A DNA stretch of 64,000 bases from Myxococcales bacterium (lineage in GTDB: Bacteria > Myxococcota > UBA796 > SXON01). Where the stretch lies: NCBI GenBank assembly GCA_009692585.1, contig SHYX01000013.1:38735-102734 (forward strand), in the 5' to 3' direction. Position numbers and translations under genes: made by a program. The notes below the pieces were generated by a model. It was not told the origin of the DNA, ran no database searches, and saw nothing but the letters and a program-made list of their open reading frames with translations. Positions 8,670 through 19,346 of the stretch are shown in pieces (within the stretch, counting starts at the first letter, position 1; every line of letters starts with the position of its first letter).

Positions 8670-9839
8670 CTACTTCGGGGCCAGAAACTCCGCCCCCACG
8701 ATGCGCCGGACGATCGGCAGGCGAGCGGCGTATCCGCAGCCGGCGTAGGCGGGATCGCCGAGCGCCGCTTCGATCAGGACCGTGCGCATCCGCGACGGGC
8801 TGCCCCGGCAACCGGTCTGCCCGTGCTCCACCCAGGTCGGATGCAGGCGGGCCGAAACCAGCCGCATGCCCGCCGCCGTGCGCTCGGCGACGACCTCGAA
8901 GAGGCCGCCATCGCGACGCAGCGCCTGCGTTGAGCCCGAAGCCGCCCCCGCGCTCCACCCCTGGGCCGCCATCAGGTTGCCGAGGCTGTGGATGACGACC
9001 CCACGGCGACCGTTTTTCTCGATCCAGCGCGCGTTCTGCAAGACGTGGGGGTGATGGGCCAGGATGACGTCGACGCCCCCGGCGACGAGCGTGCGCGCGA
9101 ACCGTTCGTCCCACTCCTTCGGCTCGGTCTGGTACTCGACCCCCCAGTGCAGGGACAGCACGATCAGTTCGGCGCCAGCGACGCGAGCGGCGGTGACCCC
9201 CGCCAGGATGTCGTCCACATCGAACCGAAAGACACATGGCTCGTCGGGGGCACGGTTGAGGTAGAGGTTGTGGATCCGGGTGGTGGAGAGCCAGCCGACG
9301 GTGATGTCATTCCGCTCGAAAAACACCGGCTTCTGGGCATCGGCGCAGGTGGCCCCGGCCCCGGCATGTGCCAGCCCGATCTGGTCGAGGTTGCCCAGGG
9401 TCTCCAGAAGGCCCTCGGTGCGCTGATCCCACACGTGGTTGTTCGCGAGCGCGGCGCCATCGAAACCAGCGTCTCGCAGGGCCACCGCAAGCTCGACCGG
9501 GGCGTTGAACACCTTCTCGGCCAGCCGCCCGTTGCGTACCGGGGCGATGGGCGTTTCGAGGTTGACGATGGCGAGGTCGGCGGCGATCACCATCGGGGCG
9601 ATCTCGGCGAACAGACTCGCCCACCCATAGCGCGCCCCGCTGAGCTTGACCGGTTCGTGGGGGATGACGTCCCCGGCGCCGAGGATGGTGATCCGCGCCG
9701 GAGGGGGCGAGGCGGCGGCCGGGAAGGCGGGCGCGGTCGCGGGCGCTACCGCGACCGGCGCCGCGAATGCCGGTCGCACCGAATCGCCGCTCGTGCACGC
9801 CATGAAAGTGGTGAGCAGCATCGCCCGGCGAGCTATCAT
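8670..9839 (-). CDS. CapA-family metallophosphatase-like lipoprotein
   Basis: A 389-residue protein of the poly-gamma-glutamate CapA family, which has a calcineurin-like metallophosphoesterase fold. Visible motifs are ILGAGD near residue 45, NLETP, ALANNHVWD, LHWGVEY and AHHPHVLQ followed by SLGN, in the order expected for CapA metal ligands. The N-terminus has a short hydrophobic segment ending FMAC, an imperfect lipobox. Upstream of the MFS and glycosyltransferase genes on the same strand, it may take part in polymer export or processing. Its ATG at 9839 overlaps on the opposite strand an ATG of the DUF2330 gene; a second start at 9821 is possible. Confidence 0.8.
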   Translation of the reverse strand: MIARRAMLLTTFMACTSGDSVRPAFAAPVAVAPATAPAFPAAASPPPARITILGAGDVIPHEPVKLSGARYGWASLFAEIAPMVIAADLAIVNLETPIAPVRNGRLAEKVFNAPVELAVALRDAGFDGAALANNHVWDQRTEGLLETLGNLDQIGLAHAGAGATCADAQKPVFFERNDITVGWLSTTRIHNLYLNRAPDEPCVFRFDVDDILAGVTAARVAGAELIVLSLHWGVEYQTEPKEWDERFARTLVAGGVDVILAHHPHVLQNARWIEKNGRRGVVIHSLGNLMAAQGWSAGAASGSTQALRRDGGLFEVVAERTAAGMRLVSARLHPTWVEHGQTGCRGSPSRMRTVLIEAALGDPAYAGCGYAARLPIVRRIVGAEFLAPK

Positions 9840-9861
9840 GGTGGCCCGCTTCGAGGCTCCG

Positions 9862-11145
<1,284 letters not shown>

Positions 11146-11168
11146 CGACAGCAGATAGGACTTCCCCG

Positions 11169-12059
11169 ATGCTCGCCCTCCTTGCCGCAGCCGCGCTCGC
11201 CGGTCCCCGCCTCGTCCTCGTGGGCGACACCGGCGAGGACACCGCCATCGGCAGGGTCGTGAGCGCGCAGCTCGTCGGAGAGATGGCCACCGCCGACTGG
11301 CTCCTGGCGCTGGGCGACTTCTACTACGACGCGCCGCCCATCGACGACAACGCCTGCGCCCAGTTGGTGGCGGAGCGCTTGCGCCTCTTCTACGGCGCAA
11401 TCCCGCCGCGGAAGGTGATTCCAGTCCTGGGCAACCACGACGTCACCACCGCCGCGCAGGACGGCTTCTCACCGGCGGCGCGCGCCTGCTCCGTCGCCGC
11501 GTTCGGCTTATTGGGATGGACCAGCGGCGAGTACCCCAGCGCGGTCCGCAGCCTCGACAAAGCGGGCGTCCGCGTGGACCTGGCGGTGATCGACGCCGGC
11601 TTCTACGGGGCCGGCGCGCCGAAGCCCAGCCTCAGCTTCCGCACGCGCGCCTGGCGCCTCTACGCGTCCCACTACACCTGGCGCACCACCGCCGGAAAGT
11701 GTGAGGAGCAGGACAAGATTCCGGTGGGCTGGCTCGGCTCGCCTCCCATGGACCTGTGGCTCAACAGTCACGCGCACCACCTCGACGCGGTGATGGTCGA
11801 CTCGGTGCTGGCCCTGACCTCCGGCGGCGGGATGGAGATGCGGAAACCGAAGGTGTGTCCCGACGTCACCAGCCAATTCACCCACGCGCAGGGCGATGGC
11901 GCTCCGATGGGCGGCTACCTCGTGGTCGACGTCCTGTCCGGGTCAAAGCTGAAGGTCACCCCGACGGTCTGCGCCGAGACCGGGTGCCTGCCCAAACCCT
12001 CGATCGAGTGTACCCGGCTGGACAAGGGGCCCGGCGTCCGCTGCGCGGCCACGCCCTGA
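11169..12059 (+). CDS. Exported metallophosphoesterase
   Basis: A 296-residue protein with a short signal peptide directly followed by VLVGDTG. Metal-binding motifs of calcineurin-like phosphoesterases are present: GDTG near residue 20, GDFYYD near 53, GNHD near 88, and late histidines in ASHYTW and NSHAHH. The spacing resembles purple acid phosphatase-like enzymes. It probably hydrolyses phosphate esters outside the cytoplasm. The ATG at 11169 was chosen because it starts the signal peptide. It lies 23 bases behind the DUF2330 gene, so the two may form an operon. It meets the alkB gene tail to tail. Confidence 0.8.
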   Translation: MLALLAAAALAGPRLVLVGDTGEDTAIGRVVSAQLVGEMATADWLLALGDFYYDAPPIDDNACAQLVAERLRLFYGAIPPRKVIPVLGNHDVTTAAQDGFSPAARACSVAAFGLLGWTSGEYPSAVRSLDKAGVRVDLAVIDAGFYGAGAPKPSLSFRTRAWRLYASHYTWRTTAGKCEEQDKIPVGWLGSPPMDLWLNSHAHHLDAVMVDSVLALTSGGGMEMRKPKVCPDVTSQFTHAQGDGAPMGGYLVVDVLSGSKLKVTPTVCAETGCLPKPSIECTRLDKGPGVRCAATP

Positions 12060-13115
12060 TCAGACCGACGGCGCCTGCCTCAACGCCAGCACCCGTCGGT
12101 CCATCACTCGCGACCACAGCGGGGGAACCGTCGCGAGTATGAGCATGGCGCTGTAGCCGGCGGGCAGCTGGGGCACGTCGTCATAGTGGCGAAGGTCGGT
12201 GAACGGCCTCGCCGCGAAGGCATGGTGGTCGGAGTGACGGGCGAGGTTGAGCAGGATCCAGTTGGAGACGCGGTGGCTGGAATTCCACGAGTGGTCGGGC
12301 CGCACCCGCTCGAAGCGTCCGGGCGCGGTTTCCGCCCGGCTCAGCCCGTAGTGCTCCACATAGTTGATGGTCTCCAGCATCAGCACCGCGACCGCCGATT
12401 GAAGCAGGAACCCCGCCAACGCGAGGGGGCCGAACGCGAGCAGCACCGCCGCCAAGAGCACGACCTGACCGACTCCGTAGCGGAGCATCCGATTCTGCAT
12501 CCCGACGCCCGCACGCGCGCGCTCGATGCGCCACGCCGACACCAGCCCACCCCATAGGCTGCGCGGGAGGAACGCGTAGAGCGACTCCCCGAGTCGCGCA
12601 CTGGCGGGGTCGTCGGGGGTGCCCACGCGCTTGTGGTGGCCTTGCACGTGCTCCACGCAGAAGTGGGTGTAGGTCGCCGTCGCCATCAGCACCGCGCCCA
12701 GGGCCTGCTCGGCGCGACCGGAGCGGTGCATGGCCTCGTGGGCGACGTTGATCGCCGCCGCGGTGGCGGTGCCCGCTCCGAGCGCCAGGCACACGGCCTC
12801 CCCCACCGGCAACGAGCCCCGGCCGATCGTCCACAACGCGACGCCGAGCGCGGCGACGTGGGCGGGAAGAAACGCCCAGGGAAGCGCCCGGGTCCACCGG
12901 GCGCCCGACCGATTGTCCCGGTTGACGGGAAGCAGTTGATCGAGGACGGGAACCGCGACGAAGAGCACGACCGGGGGCAAGGCCAGCCACGGGCCGCCAA
13001 ACGCCGCTGCCAACGCCAGGACCACCGGGGGCACGAAGACGGCGAGAAAGGGCGCCGAGCCGAGCCCGGTGACCCTGGTGCCGAGCAGGGCGCGGAGCGC
13101 TGAGACGTACTCCAT
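12060..13115 (-). CDS. alkB: Alkane 1-monooxygenase (AlkB-like)
   Basis: A 351-residue integral membrane di-iron hydroxylase that would oxidise terminal methyl groups of alkanes. All histidine boxes are present: HEAMH near residue 115, EHVQGHHKR near 152, and LARHSDHH near 305, with the family signature NYVEHYGL near 250. About six hydrophobic segments surround them. It is slightly short against typical AlkB (about 400). Activity would need rubredoxin and rubredoxin reductase, which are not encoded nearby. Its ATG overlaps the rhomboid gene stop by one base (TGATG), so the two are translationally coupled. Confidence 0.88.
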   Translation of the reverse strand: MEYVSALRALLGTRVTGLGSAPFLAVFVPPVVLALAAAFGGPWLALPPVVLFVAVPVLDQLLPVNRDNRSGARWTRALPWAFLPAHVAALGVALWTIGRGSLPVGEAVCLALGAGTATAAAINVAHEAMHRSGRAEQALGAVLMATATYTHFCVEHVQGHHKRVGTPDDPASARLGESLYAFLPRSLWGGLVSAWRIERARAGVGMQNRMLRYGVGQVVLLAAVLLAFGPLALAGFLLQSAVAVLMLETINYVEHYGLSRAETAPGRFERVRPDHSWNSSHRVSNWILLNLARHSDHHAFAARPFTDLRHYDDVPQLPAGYSAMLILATVPPLWSRVMDRRVLALRQAPSV

Positions 13116-14296
13116 CACCAACCCTGCAAGGTGCGCTCGAGTCCCTTCAGCAACGCGACTCCGAAGAGCGCGGCGGCGGCGAACCCGCCCCCGCGCAGCG
13201 CCACGGACACCCGGTCCGGCGCCGGGGCGCCCCCCTCCGGCCACGCCGGGAGCGAGGCGGTGAGCAGCCAGGCGCCCACGCCCCCCACGACCGCACCGCC
13301 GAGGTGCGCGCCCCAATCGATGCCCGGGGCAAACGAGATGAGCAGGTTCAGGATCAGGTTCTGCCCCGCTCCCGCGCGCATGCGCTGGCGCAGGTCGCTC
13401 GGCAGTTTTCCCGCGGCGGCGACGCCGAGCACCAGCTGCGCGGCCATCAGTCCCCAGATTGCCCCGGAGGCGCCCACCGACGTGTAATCGCCCAGGAAGA
13501 CCAGGCTCACCGCGCTGCCACCCACCGCCGCGAGCACGTACAGGATCAGCGTCCGCTCGGGCCCGAACACCCGTTCGACCAGGTCGCCGAGTCGCCAGAG
13601 CACGTAGAGATTGACCGCGGCGTGCAAGACGCTGCCGTGAAGCATGGTGGCCGTCAGCATGCGCCAGTACTCGCCGGCCGCCACGCTCTGCTGCGAGAGC
13701 GCGCCCATCGACCCCAGGGCGCCGGCGTCGGTCGGCGCGCGAATCAGGAGTTCGACGAGGAAGATCGCCGTCATCAGCCCCACCAGCGAGCGCGTCACCC
13801 ACGGCGTCCTTGCCAACAGACGCGCCTGAACGCCGGCCATCTCCCGGCCCTTGAGCGCGGACTGGTGCGCGAGCTGGGCGTAGAACCTGGGCCAGTCGGG
13901 CGCGATCGGCGCGCGGGCGAGAATCCAGCCACGGACGGCCCCGGCGGAGCCCCCGGCCAGCTCCGGAAGCACCGATCCGTCGTCGGTCACCTGCATGATC
14001 GTGACCGCCGGCGCGGCAGACCACGCGGCGCTACCAACGATTCCCGCCCCCTCCGCTGCCGAACCGCCGGCAAGCACGACGACGACGCCTGCGCCCTTGA
14101 GCGCGGTGACCAGTCCCGCCAGCGTGCTCTCCCCGGTGACGGAGAGTCGGGCGACGATGACCGGGCCGTGGCGCGTCCGCACCACGAGGTGGTCGTCATC
14201 CAGCGCGAGCACCTGCGCCGCCGGCTCCATGACGAAGTCGTACACCAGCGCTTCGTAGGCGCCAGGGTCGCCAAGGTAAGGGGCCTGTGGTTGCAT
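13115..14296 (-). CDS. Rhomboid-family intramembrane serine protease
   Basis: A 393-residue protein. The C-terminal half has six or more membrane helices with the catalytic Ser motif GASGAIWG near residue 275 and a catalytic His in GAHLGG near residue 330, plus WRMLT and LHAAVNLY, all typical of rhomboids. The N-terminal 150 residues form a soluble domain without recognised family. It cleaves membrane proteins within the bilayer; its target is unknown. It is the first gene of a two-gene unit with alkB. The start is the ATG at 14296. Confidence 0.88.
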   Translation of the reverse strand: MQPQAPYLGDPGAYEALVYDFVMEPAAQVLALDDDHLVVRTRHGPVIVARLSVTGESTLAGLVTALKGAGVVVVLAGGSAAEGAGIVGSAAWSAAPAVTIMQVTDDGSVLPELAGGSAGAVRGWILARAPIAPDWPRFYAQLAHQSALKGREMAGVQARLLARTPWVTRSLVGLMTAIFLVELLIRAPTDAGALGSMGALSQQSVAAGEYWRMLTATMLHGSVLHAAVNLYVLWRLGDLVERVFGPERTLILYVLAAVGGSAVSLVFLGDYTSVGASGAIWGLMAAQLVLGVAAAGKLPSDLRQRMRAGAGQNLILNLLISFAPGIDWGAHLGGAVVGGVGAWLLTASLPAWPEGGAPAPDRVSVALRGGGFAAAALFGVALLKGLERTLQGW

Positions 14297-14311
14297 GAAC
14301 GTTTGTCCCGG

Positions 14312-15547
14312 CTACGGCAGCGTCACGGACGCGTTCGCAGCATCACCGTCGCCGTAGCCATCGTTCGGCGTGATCGTCACCTCCCAGGTGTCACCGGGCG
14401 TGGTCGACACCGCGGAGATCGTGGCATCGGTGGTGGGGAAGGGAACGCCGTTGACCGTCCACCCATAGGCGTAGGTGATCGCGTCTCCCTCCAGATCGAC
14501 CGACTCCACCGCGATCGTGGCCACGAGGTCGTCGTCGTCGGTGCTGCCGGTGATGAGCACCCCCGGCGCCGGGGGGAGGTCGTTGATCACGATGTCGACG
14601 CCGTCCCAGCCGGTGCTGCCGTCGTCGTCCTTGGCGGCGAGGTACACCGTGTGCTCACCGGGCGACAGCCCCGAAAACGAGGCGGAGACGTCGCCGCTGG
14701 CGTTGGCGCCGCCGGTGTTGAACACGACGTCGTCGACCTTGTCGTACCAGGTGATGCCCAGTTCGGTAGGCGATTGCAGATCGTCGTCCACGGAGCCGGT
14801 GAAGGCGATCGCCTCCCCCTCGTTGAACACGTCGTCCTTGTGCGGGGTGTCGACGGAAACGTCGGGCGTACCGTTGACGCGCAGGCCGATGATGGCCTCG
14901 CACTCCCCGTTCTGCCCGTCGGTAACGGTTAACGAAACCTCGTGTTCACCCACCGAGAGCCTGTCGACGTACAGACTCACCGTGCCGTCGGGCAGCGCGA
15001 CGCTCTCGCCCAGACGGCCGTCCTCGCTGCTGCGCCAGACCACCTTGATGTCGCCGCTGGCGGTCTCCAGGTCGGTGGCGTCCCCCGCGAGGAGCAGCGA
15101 TTCGCCCTCGCGGAGCAGGTCGCCATCCGACGGCGTGAGGATCGCGCACTCCGGGAGTTCATTTGGCGTGATCACGGTGAACGAGACGGAGGCCGAACCG
15201 ACGTTGCCGGCGGGGTCCACGGCAGCCAGGGTGATCGTGTACTCCCCTTCGGGCAACACCAGCGTGCCTTCCAGGTGCCCCGCCGGGACCGGGGTGTTGT
15301 CGATGGCGTACACTGTGCCGTCGGCGCCGGTCCAGCTCACGTCGAGTTTCGACGGATCGTCCTCGGCGTCGGCGAGCTGCGCGTCGAAGGGGATGTCCGC
15401 CCCCGCCGCGTACTCGACCCCCGACGGTTCGACGAAGGTCACGACGGGCGCGGTGTTCGTAGCCCCCGTCTCCCCGGAGTCGGTCGCGACGTCCGCCGTA
15501 TCGTCAACCGCGGGACAGCCCACGAGCAGGAGAAGGACAAGGCGCAT
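14312..15547 (-). CDS. Lipoprotein with tandem Ig-like/PKD domains
   Basis: A 411-residue protein. The start at 15547 gives a signal peptide with lipobox LLVGC. After a Thr/Asp-rich linker come about four beta-sandwich repeats of the PKD/cadherin-like kind, recognisable by patterns such as NTAPVVTFVEP, DPAGNVGSASVSFTV and LSVGEHEVSLTVTDGQ. No catalytic residues are seen. It probably acts as an adhesive or structural surface lipoprotein. It is divergent from the CehA-like gene with only 54 bases between the starts, so both promoters must be compressed or overlapping. Confidence 0.75.
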   Translation of the reverse strand: MRLVLLLLVGCPAVDDTADVATDSGETGATNTAPVVTFVEPSGVEYAAGADIPFDAQLADAEDDPSKLDVSWTGADGTVYAIDNTPVPAGHLEGTLVLPEGEYTITLAAVDPAGNVGSASVSFTVITPNELPECAILTPSDGDLLREGESLLLAGDATDLETASGDIKVVWRSSEDGRLGESVALPDGTVSLYVDRLSVGEHEVSLTVTDGQNGECEAIIGLRVNGTPDVSVDTPHKDDVFNEGEAIAFTGSVDDDLQSPTELGITWYDKVDDVVFNTGGANASGDVSASFSGLSPGEHTVYLAAKDDDGSTGWDGVDIVINDLPPAPGVLITGSTDDDDLVATIAVESVDLEGDAITYAYGWTVNGVPFPTTDATISAVSTTPGDTWEVTITPNDGYGDGDAANASVTLP

Positions 15548-15601
15548 CGGCGCTCCAACGAGCGCGGAGCCTATCCAGGCCTGATGCGATAGCCCGCCAG
15601 G

Positions 15602-18211
15602 ATGCACCCCATCTTCACAAGCACGGCGGTCCTCCTCTCGCTCGCCGCGTGCGCGCCGACCGCGGGCAACGAGACCGCGGCCGTCGCCGGCGCGCCTGAC
15701 CTCACCGAGACCCTCGACGCCGATGAGGTCCGGGTCGGCGTGGTCACCGACACCCGCGCGCTCTTCGGCGGCATCTCGTCCGAAGGCGCCCCGGGGGACA
15801 TCAAGCTCTACAACGACCGCGCCCGCTTCATCATCGAGGCCGTCGGGGACTCGAGCTACTACGTGGACTACGGCGGCGGGCTCATCGACGCCGACATCGT
15901 ACGACCCGCGGGGCAGCCGGGCCGGGACCTGCTCGACGAGCTGGCGCCGATGGTGAGCTTCGGGCGCGTGTGCGACGCCACCTCGGTGGAGATCGTCGAG
16001 GACGGCGAGGACGGCGTGGGCCACGTCCGGGTGACGGGTCCCGCCGCCCCGATGCGGCTCATCACCGGGGCGGTGGAAAATGAGGATGCCGTGCCCTGGT
16101 TCGACCTCACCGTGACCACCGACTACGTCCTTCGCCCCGGGCAGTGGAGCGTCGAGGTCACCACGACGGTCCAGAACCACGACTCGCGACCCTTTCCCAG
16201 CTCCGTCGGCATGCTCGTGCTGTACGCACAGGAGGTCGCCGATCTGTGGCACCCGGGCACCGGCTTTGCCGACCCGGACGGCGCGCCCTACGCGATGGAG
16301 GCCATCGTCGGCTCGCACAACGAGGCGGTCTTCGCCTTGATGGCGAGCTCGGGAACGCTCGAGCCGTCGCCCGTGGGGGAGCTGATCTCCGGCATCGGCG
16401 CCGGGATGACCGCGTTCGGCGAGGCGGCGGTCGTGCCCGCCGGCGACAGCCGCTCGTGGACGGGACGCGCCGGCGTCGCCCCGGATCTCGCCACGCTCGA
16501 GGTCGAGCGCCTGGAGCGGGAGGGTGCGATCGGCGTCGCGCTGGAGGGCGTGGTGACCGCCGGGGGGAGCCCCGTGCCGGGGGCGCGCGTGCATGCCCTC
16601 GATGTGAGCGGAAACCCTGTCACCATCGGGGTCACCGATGCAGACGGTCGGTACTCCGTTTCGGCGACGGGGGCGGTGACCGTCGTGGCCGCCGGGCGCG
16701 GACCGGCCATCCACCCCGACCTCGCGATCGGCCATGGCAACGTGTCCGCCTACGATCGCAGCGCCGACAATGTCCTGGAGAGCCTCGCGGCCGGTGCGCT
16801 CCCCATCCCCTTCGCCGAAGGCTACGGCGTCTCCGCGGCGGGCACCGGCGACCTCGCTCTTCAGCCGCCGGGCACGCTGACCGTGACGATCGCCGACGGC
16901 GGTCCTGCCGGGGTTCTCGTCGACTTTGCGAGCGCGGATCCCGGTGCCGACGAACGCCTGGTCCCGGGGCGTCCCAGCGGCCACGCGGCGCTCGGTTACG
17001 TCCGGGACGGCCAGCTTTCGCTGCCGCTCGAACCAGGAAGTTACCTCGTCACGGTCCATCGCGGCGTGCGGTACGAGCTGGTGACCAGCCAGATCACCAT
17101 CGAGAGCGGCGGCACCGCCGAAGTCGCCGCCGCGCTCACCCGCGCGTACGAGGCCCCCGGCGTCGTGACGATGGATCCCCACTCCCACGCTTCCCCCTCC
17201 GCCGACGGAGACATCTCGATGGAGGACCGGATCATGGTCGCCGCCGGAAACGGAATCGAGGTCCACGTCGGCACCGACCACGACCACGTCGCCGACTACA
17301 CCGGCATCGTCGCCGCGCTGGGCTTGGGGGACTGGCTCCACAGCATCGTCGCCGACGAGGTGAGCCCCGTCCTTCGCGGCCACTTCAACGCCTACCCGGC
17401 GGCGCGAACCGGCGCGAACAACGGCGGCGCGCCGCGGTGGTGGCAACAGACCCGCAGCACCAGCGAGCTGTTCGCCTTCATCCGTCGGGAGCTCGGCGAC
17501 GACGTGCTGATCCAGGCGAACCACCCCGTCGGCGGCAGCGGCCTGTTCAGCCTCGCCAACTACCTCCCCGGCACCGGGCGCGTCGGCGACGCCGACCACT
17601 GGTCGAGCGACTTCGACTCGATGGAGCTGATCAACTCCGGACACGGCTCGGACTACTTCCCCTATTACGTCGATCTGATCGCGCATGGGCAGTTGGTCAC
17701 GCCGGTCGCCGTCAGCGACAGCCACGCCCACACCAGCGGAAAACCTGGGCTCAACGTCACCTTTCTACACACCGGCGGCACCCTCGCCGAATTCGGTCCC
17801 GACGTCCTGCGCACCGCGATGCGCGCACGGGGAACGGTGGCCTCTCTCGGCCCCTACATCGACGCGACGATGGACGGGACGTGGGCGCCAGGCCGCGAAG
17901 TGGCACCCGGCTCGCTGGCCGTACGGGTGTGGTCTCCGTCCTGGATCCCGGTGACCGCGGTGGCGCTGTGGCGCGACGGGGTCGAGACCGCACGCGTCCC
18001 CTGCACCGGCCGTGCGCCGGAGTGGTGCGCCACGAGCTTCGTACTGCCCGGCGACACCGATGGGAGCTACGTCGTGGTCGCGGAGAGCACCGCGCCGATC
18101 ACCGCGGTATGGCCCGGCGACTACGCGTGGGCCGCCACCAGCGCGGTGCTCGTGGACGCGGCCGGCGACGGTTGGACCGCGCCCCTGGGACCCCTGGTCG
18201 TCGAGCCGTAG
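15602..18211 (+). CDS. CehA/McbA-type metallohydrolase lipoprotein (PHP domain)
   Basis: An 869-residue protein with a signal peptide ending SLAAC (lipobox). The C-terminal third has PHP-type metal ligands: DPHSHASPSADG near residue 525, GTDHDH near 556, ANHP near 640 and SDSHAH near 705. This arrangement is that of CehA/McbA metallohydrolases, known for carbaryl or amide hydrolysis. The N-terminal 500 residues are beta-rich and include a carboxypeptidase-regulatory-like segment around residue 315-350. The substrate is unknown. It is likely anchored in the outer membrane or periplasm. Confidence 0.8.
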   Translation: MHPIFTSTAVLLSLAACAPTAGNETAAVAGAPDLTETLDADEVRVGVVTDTRALFGGISSEGAPGDIKLYNDRARFIIEAVGDSSYYVDYGGGLIDADIVRPAGQPGRDLLDELAPMVSFGRVCDATSVEIVEDGEDGVGHVRVTGPAAPMRLITGAVENEDAVPWFDLTVTTDYVLRPGQWSVEVTTTVQNHDSRPFPSSVGMLVLYAQEVADLWHPGTGFADPDGAPYAMEAIVGSHNEAVFALMASSGTLEPSPVGELISGIGAGMTAFGEAAVVPAGDSRSWTGRAGVAPDLATLEVERLEREGAIGVALEGVVTAGGSPVPGARVHALDVSGNPVTIGVTDADGRYSVSATGAVTVVAAGRGPAIHPDLAIGHGNVSAYDRSADNVLESLAAGALPIPFAEGYGVSAAGTGDLALQPPGTLTVTIADGGPAGVLVDFASADPGADERLVPGRPSGHAALGYVRDGQLSLPLEPGSYLVTVHRGVRYELVTSQITIESGGTAEVAAALTRAYEAPGVVTMDPHSHASPSADGDISMEDRIMVAAGNGIEVHVGTDHDHVADYTGIVAALGLGDWLHSIVADEVSPVLRGHFNAYPAARTGANNGGAPRWWQQTRSTSELFAFIRRELGDDVLIQANHPVGGSGLFSLANYLPGTGRVGDADHWSSDFDSMELINSGHGSDYFPYYVDLIAHGQLVTPVAVSDSHAHTSGKPGLNVTFLHTGGTLAEFGPDVLRTAMRARGTVASLGPYIDATMDGTWAPGREVAPGSLAVRVWSPSWIPVTAVALWRDGVETARVPCTGRAPEWCATSFVLPGDTDGSYVVVAESTAPITAVWPGDYAWAATSAVLVDAAGDGWTAPLGPLVVEP

Positions 18212-18217
18212 CTGCGC

Positions 18218-18907
18218 TCAGGGCGCGTTGGCGGCTCCAGGAGTGACGTTGGTGGTGTCCTGCCAGGTGTCGCCGCCGTCGGGGATGGCGGCGCGGCCGA
18301 CATCCACCACCGCTGCTTCGTAGCTGATCTCGTCAATCACGACGCCGCCGGCGCTGAGGTAGATCGTCCCGCCTTCGTTCGCCAGCTTGAAGGATGCGTG
18401 CGCCGCGCCCTGGTCGGGGGTGCCGTCGGTCCAGATGTAGGCGAACTCGCCGGGGGCCAGCGCGGTGCCGGCGGGGAAGGTGTAGAGCGCCAACTGGCCG
18501 CTGTCGTTCGACAACGACAGCCGTTCGAGGCCGGCGGGCCGGGAGCCGGCGTTGTAGACCTCGATCCAGTCCTCGTACTCTCCCGCTTCGTCGGCGAAGA
18601 GACCATCGTTGTCGGCCATGAACTCGTTGATCACCACCCGCGCCGGGCCGGGATCGGTGTCGCCGGTGTCACCGGTGTCGCCGGTGCCGGTGTCGGTGCC
18701 GGTGTCGGTGCCGGTGTCGGTGTCGGTGTCGGCGGTGTCGGTGTCGGCGGTGTCGGTGTCGGCGGTGTCGCCGCTCGCGGTGTCAGCTGCAACATCGGGG
18801 AGACACCAGTCCCCGTCGACGTGGGTGCCGGGGCCGCAGAAGAAACGGTCGGTCGCCTCACAACCGACGAGTGCGAGCAGGACGAGGGGGAAGCGATGGG
18901 CGTGCAT
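18218..18907 (-). CDS. Lipoprotein with lamin-tail (LTD) domain
   Basis: A 229-residue protein with signal peptide and lipobox LALVGC, then a Thr/Asp repeat linker of about 50 residues (TADTDT units), then a lamin-tail domain from about residue 90 (VINEFMADN, EDWIEVYN, GLSLSN-like turn, ISYE). Bacterial LTD domains occur in secreted proteins, often with nucleases or CotH-type proteins; here it stands alone. No enzymatic residues are seen. It is convergent with the CehA-like gene and divergent from the DoxX-like gene with 42 bases between. Confidence 0.8.
   Translation of the reverse strand: MHAHRFPLVLLALVGCEATDRFFCGPGTHVDGDWCLPDVAADTASGDTADTDTADTDTADTDTDTGTDTGTDTGTGDTGDTGDTDPGPARVVINEFMADNDGLFADEAGEYEDWIEVYNAGSRPAGLERLSLSNDSGQLALYTFPAGTALAPGEFAYIWTDGTPDQGAAHASFKLANEGGTIYLSAGGVVIDEISYEAAVVDVGRAAIPDGGDTWQDTTNVTPGAANAP
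18656..18783 (-). repeat. GTGTCGGTG-type low-complexity repeat in coding DNA
   Basis: About 128 bases of 6- and 9-base units (GTGTCG, GCCGGTGTC, GCGGTGTCG) encoding the (D/T/A/G) linker of the LTD lipoprotein. Slippage here would change the linker length in frame. Confidence 0.8.
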
Positions 18908-18949
18908 TCTCCGGGTCTAATCGAGTTACGCGTCTGGTGGAGGGCTCCA

Positions 18950-19336
18950 ATGCCCGAACCCACGCCTTCGGCGCGTACCCAACTCGCCGGCAAGATCCTG
19001 AGCGGGCTGCCCGCGCTGCTGCTGCTGGCCAGCGGCGGCGCAAAAGTGGTCGGCGTGGTGGCGGTGAAGGAACAGCTCGCCACCTTCGGATTCGCACCGG
19101 GGCTGCCCCCGGTCATCGGGGCGATCGAGATCGGCTGCGCGATCCTCTATCTGGTGCCCCAGACCGCGGTCCTCGGCGCCATCCTCCTCACCGGCTACCT
19201 GGGGGGTGCCGTCGCGACTCATGTGCGCGTGGGCGATGGGCAATTCGCTCCCCCGATCATCCTCGGCGCCCTGGTCTGGTCTGGGCTCGCATTGCGCGAT
19301 CGGCGCCTGAGGGAACTGCTGCCCCTGCGAAAGTGA
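18950..19336 (+). CDS. DoxX-like integral membrane protein
   Basis: A 128-residue protein with four hydrophobic segments. The pattern ILSGLPALLLLASGGAKV, then PPVIGAIEIGCAILYLVP, then ILLTGYLGGAVATHVR, matches the DoxX-like family, small inner-membrane proteins linked to redox or quinone functions whose exact role is poorly defined. Start is the ATG at 18950, preceded by GGTGGAGGG, a good ribosome binding site. It converges with ddl, with 10 bases between the stops. Confidence 0.8.
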   Translation: MPEPTPSARTQLAGKILSGLPALLLLASGGAKVVGVVAVKEQLATFGFAPGLPPVIGAIEIGCAILYLVPQTAVLGAILLTGYLGGAVATHVRVGDGQFAPPIILGALVWSGLALRDRRLRELLPLRK

Positions 19337-19346
19337 GCACGAGCTG

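Noticed and set aside
12060..14024. A 654-codon minus-strand frame covering alkB and more
   Set aside because: Residues before the alkB ATG overlap the rhomboid gene in another frame and have shadow composition; TGATG coupling fixes the alkB start.
14312..17731. A 1139-codon minus-strand open frame
   Set aside because: Only the part from 15547 down is a gene. The upper part is antisense to the CehA-like gene, which has a lipobox and ordered PHP motifs, and reads as Arg/Gly/His-rich shadow.
18656..18783. CRISPR-like array
   Set aside because: Units are 6-9 bases, lack spacers and encode an in-frame Thr/Asp linker.
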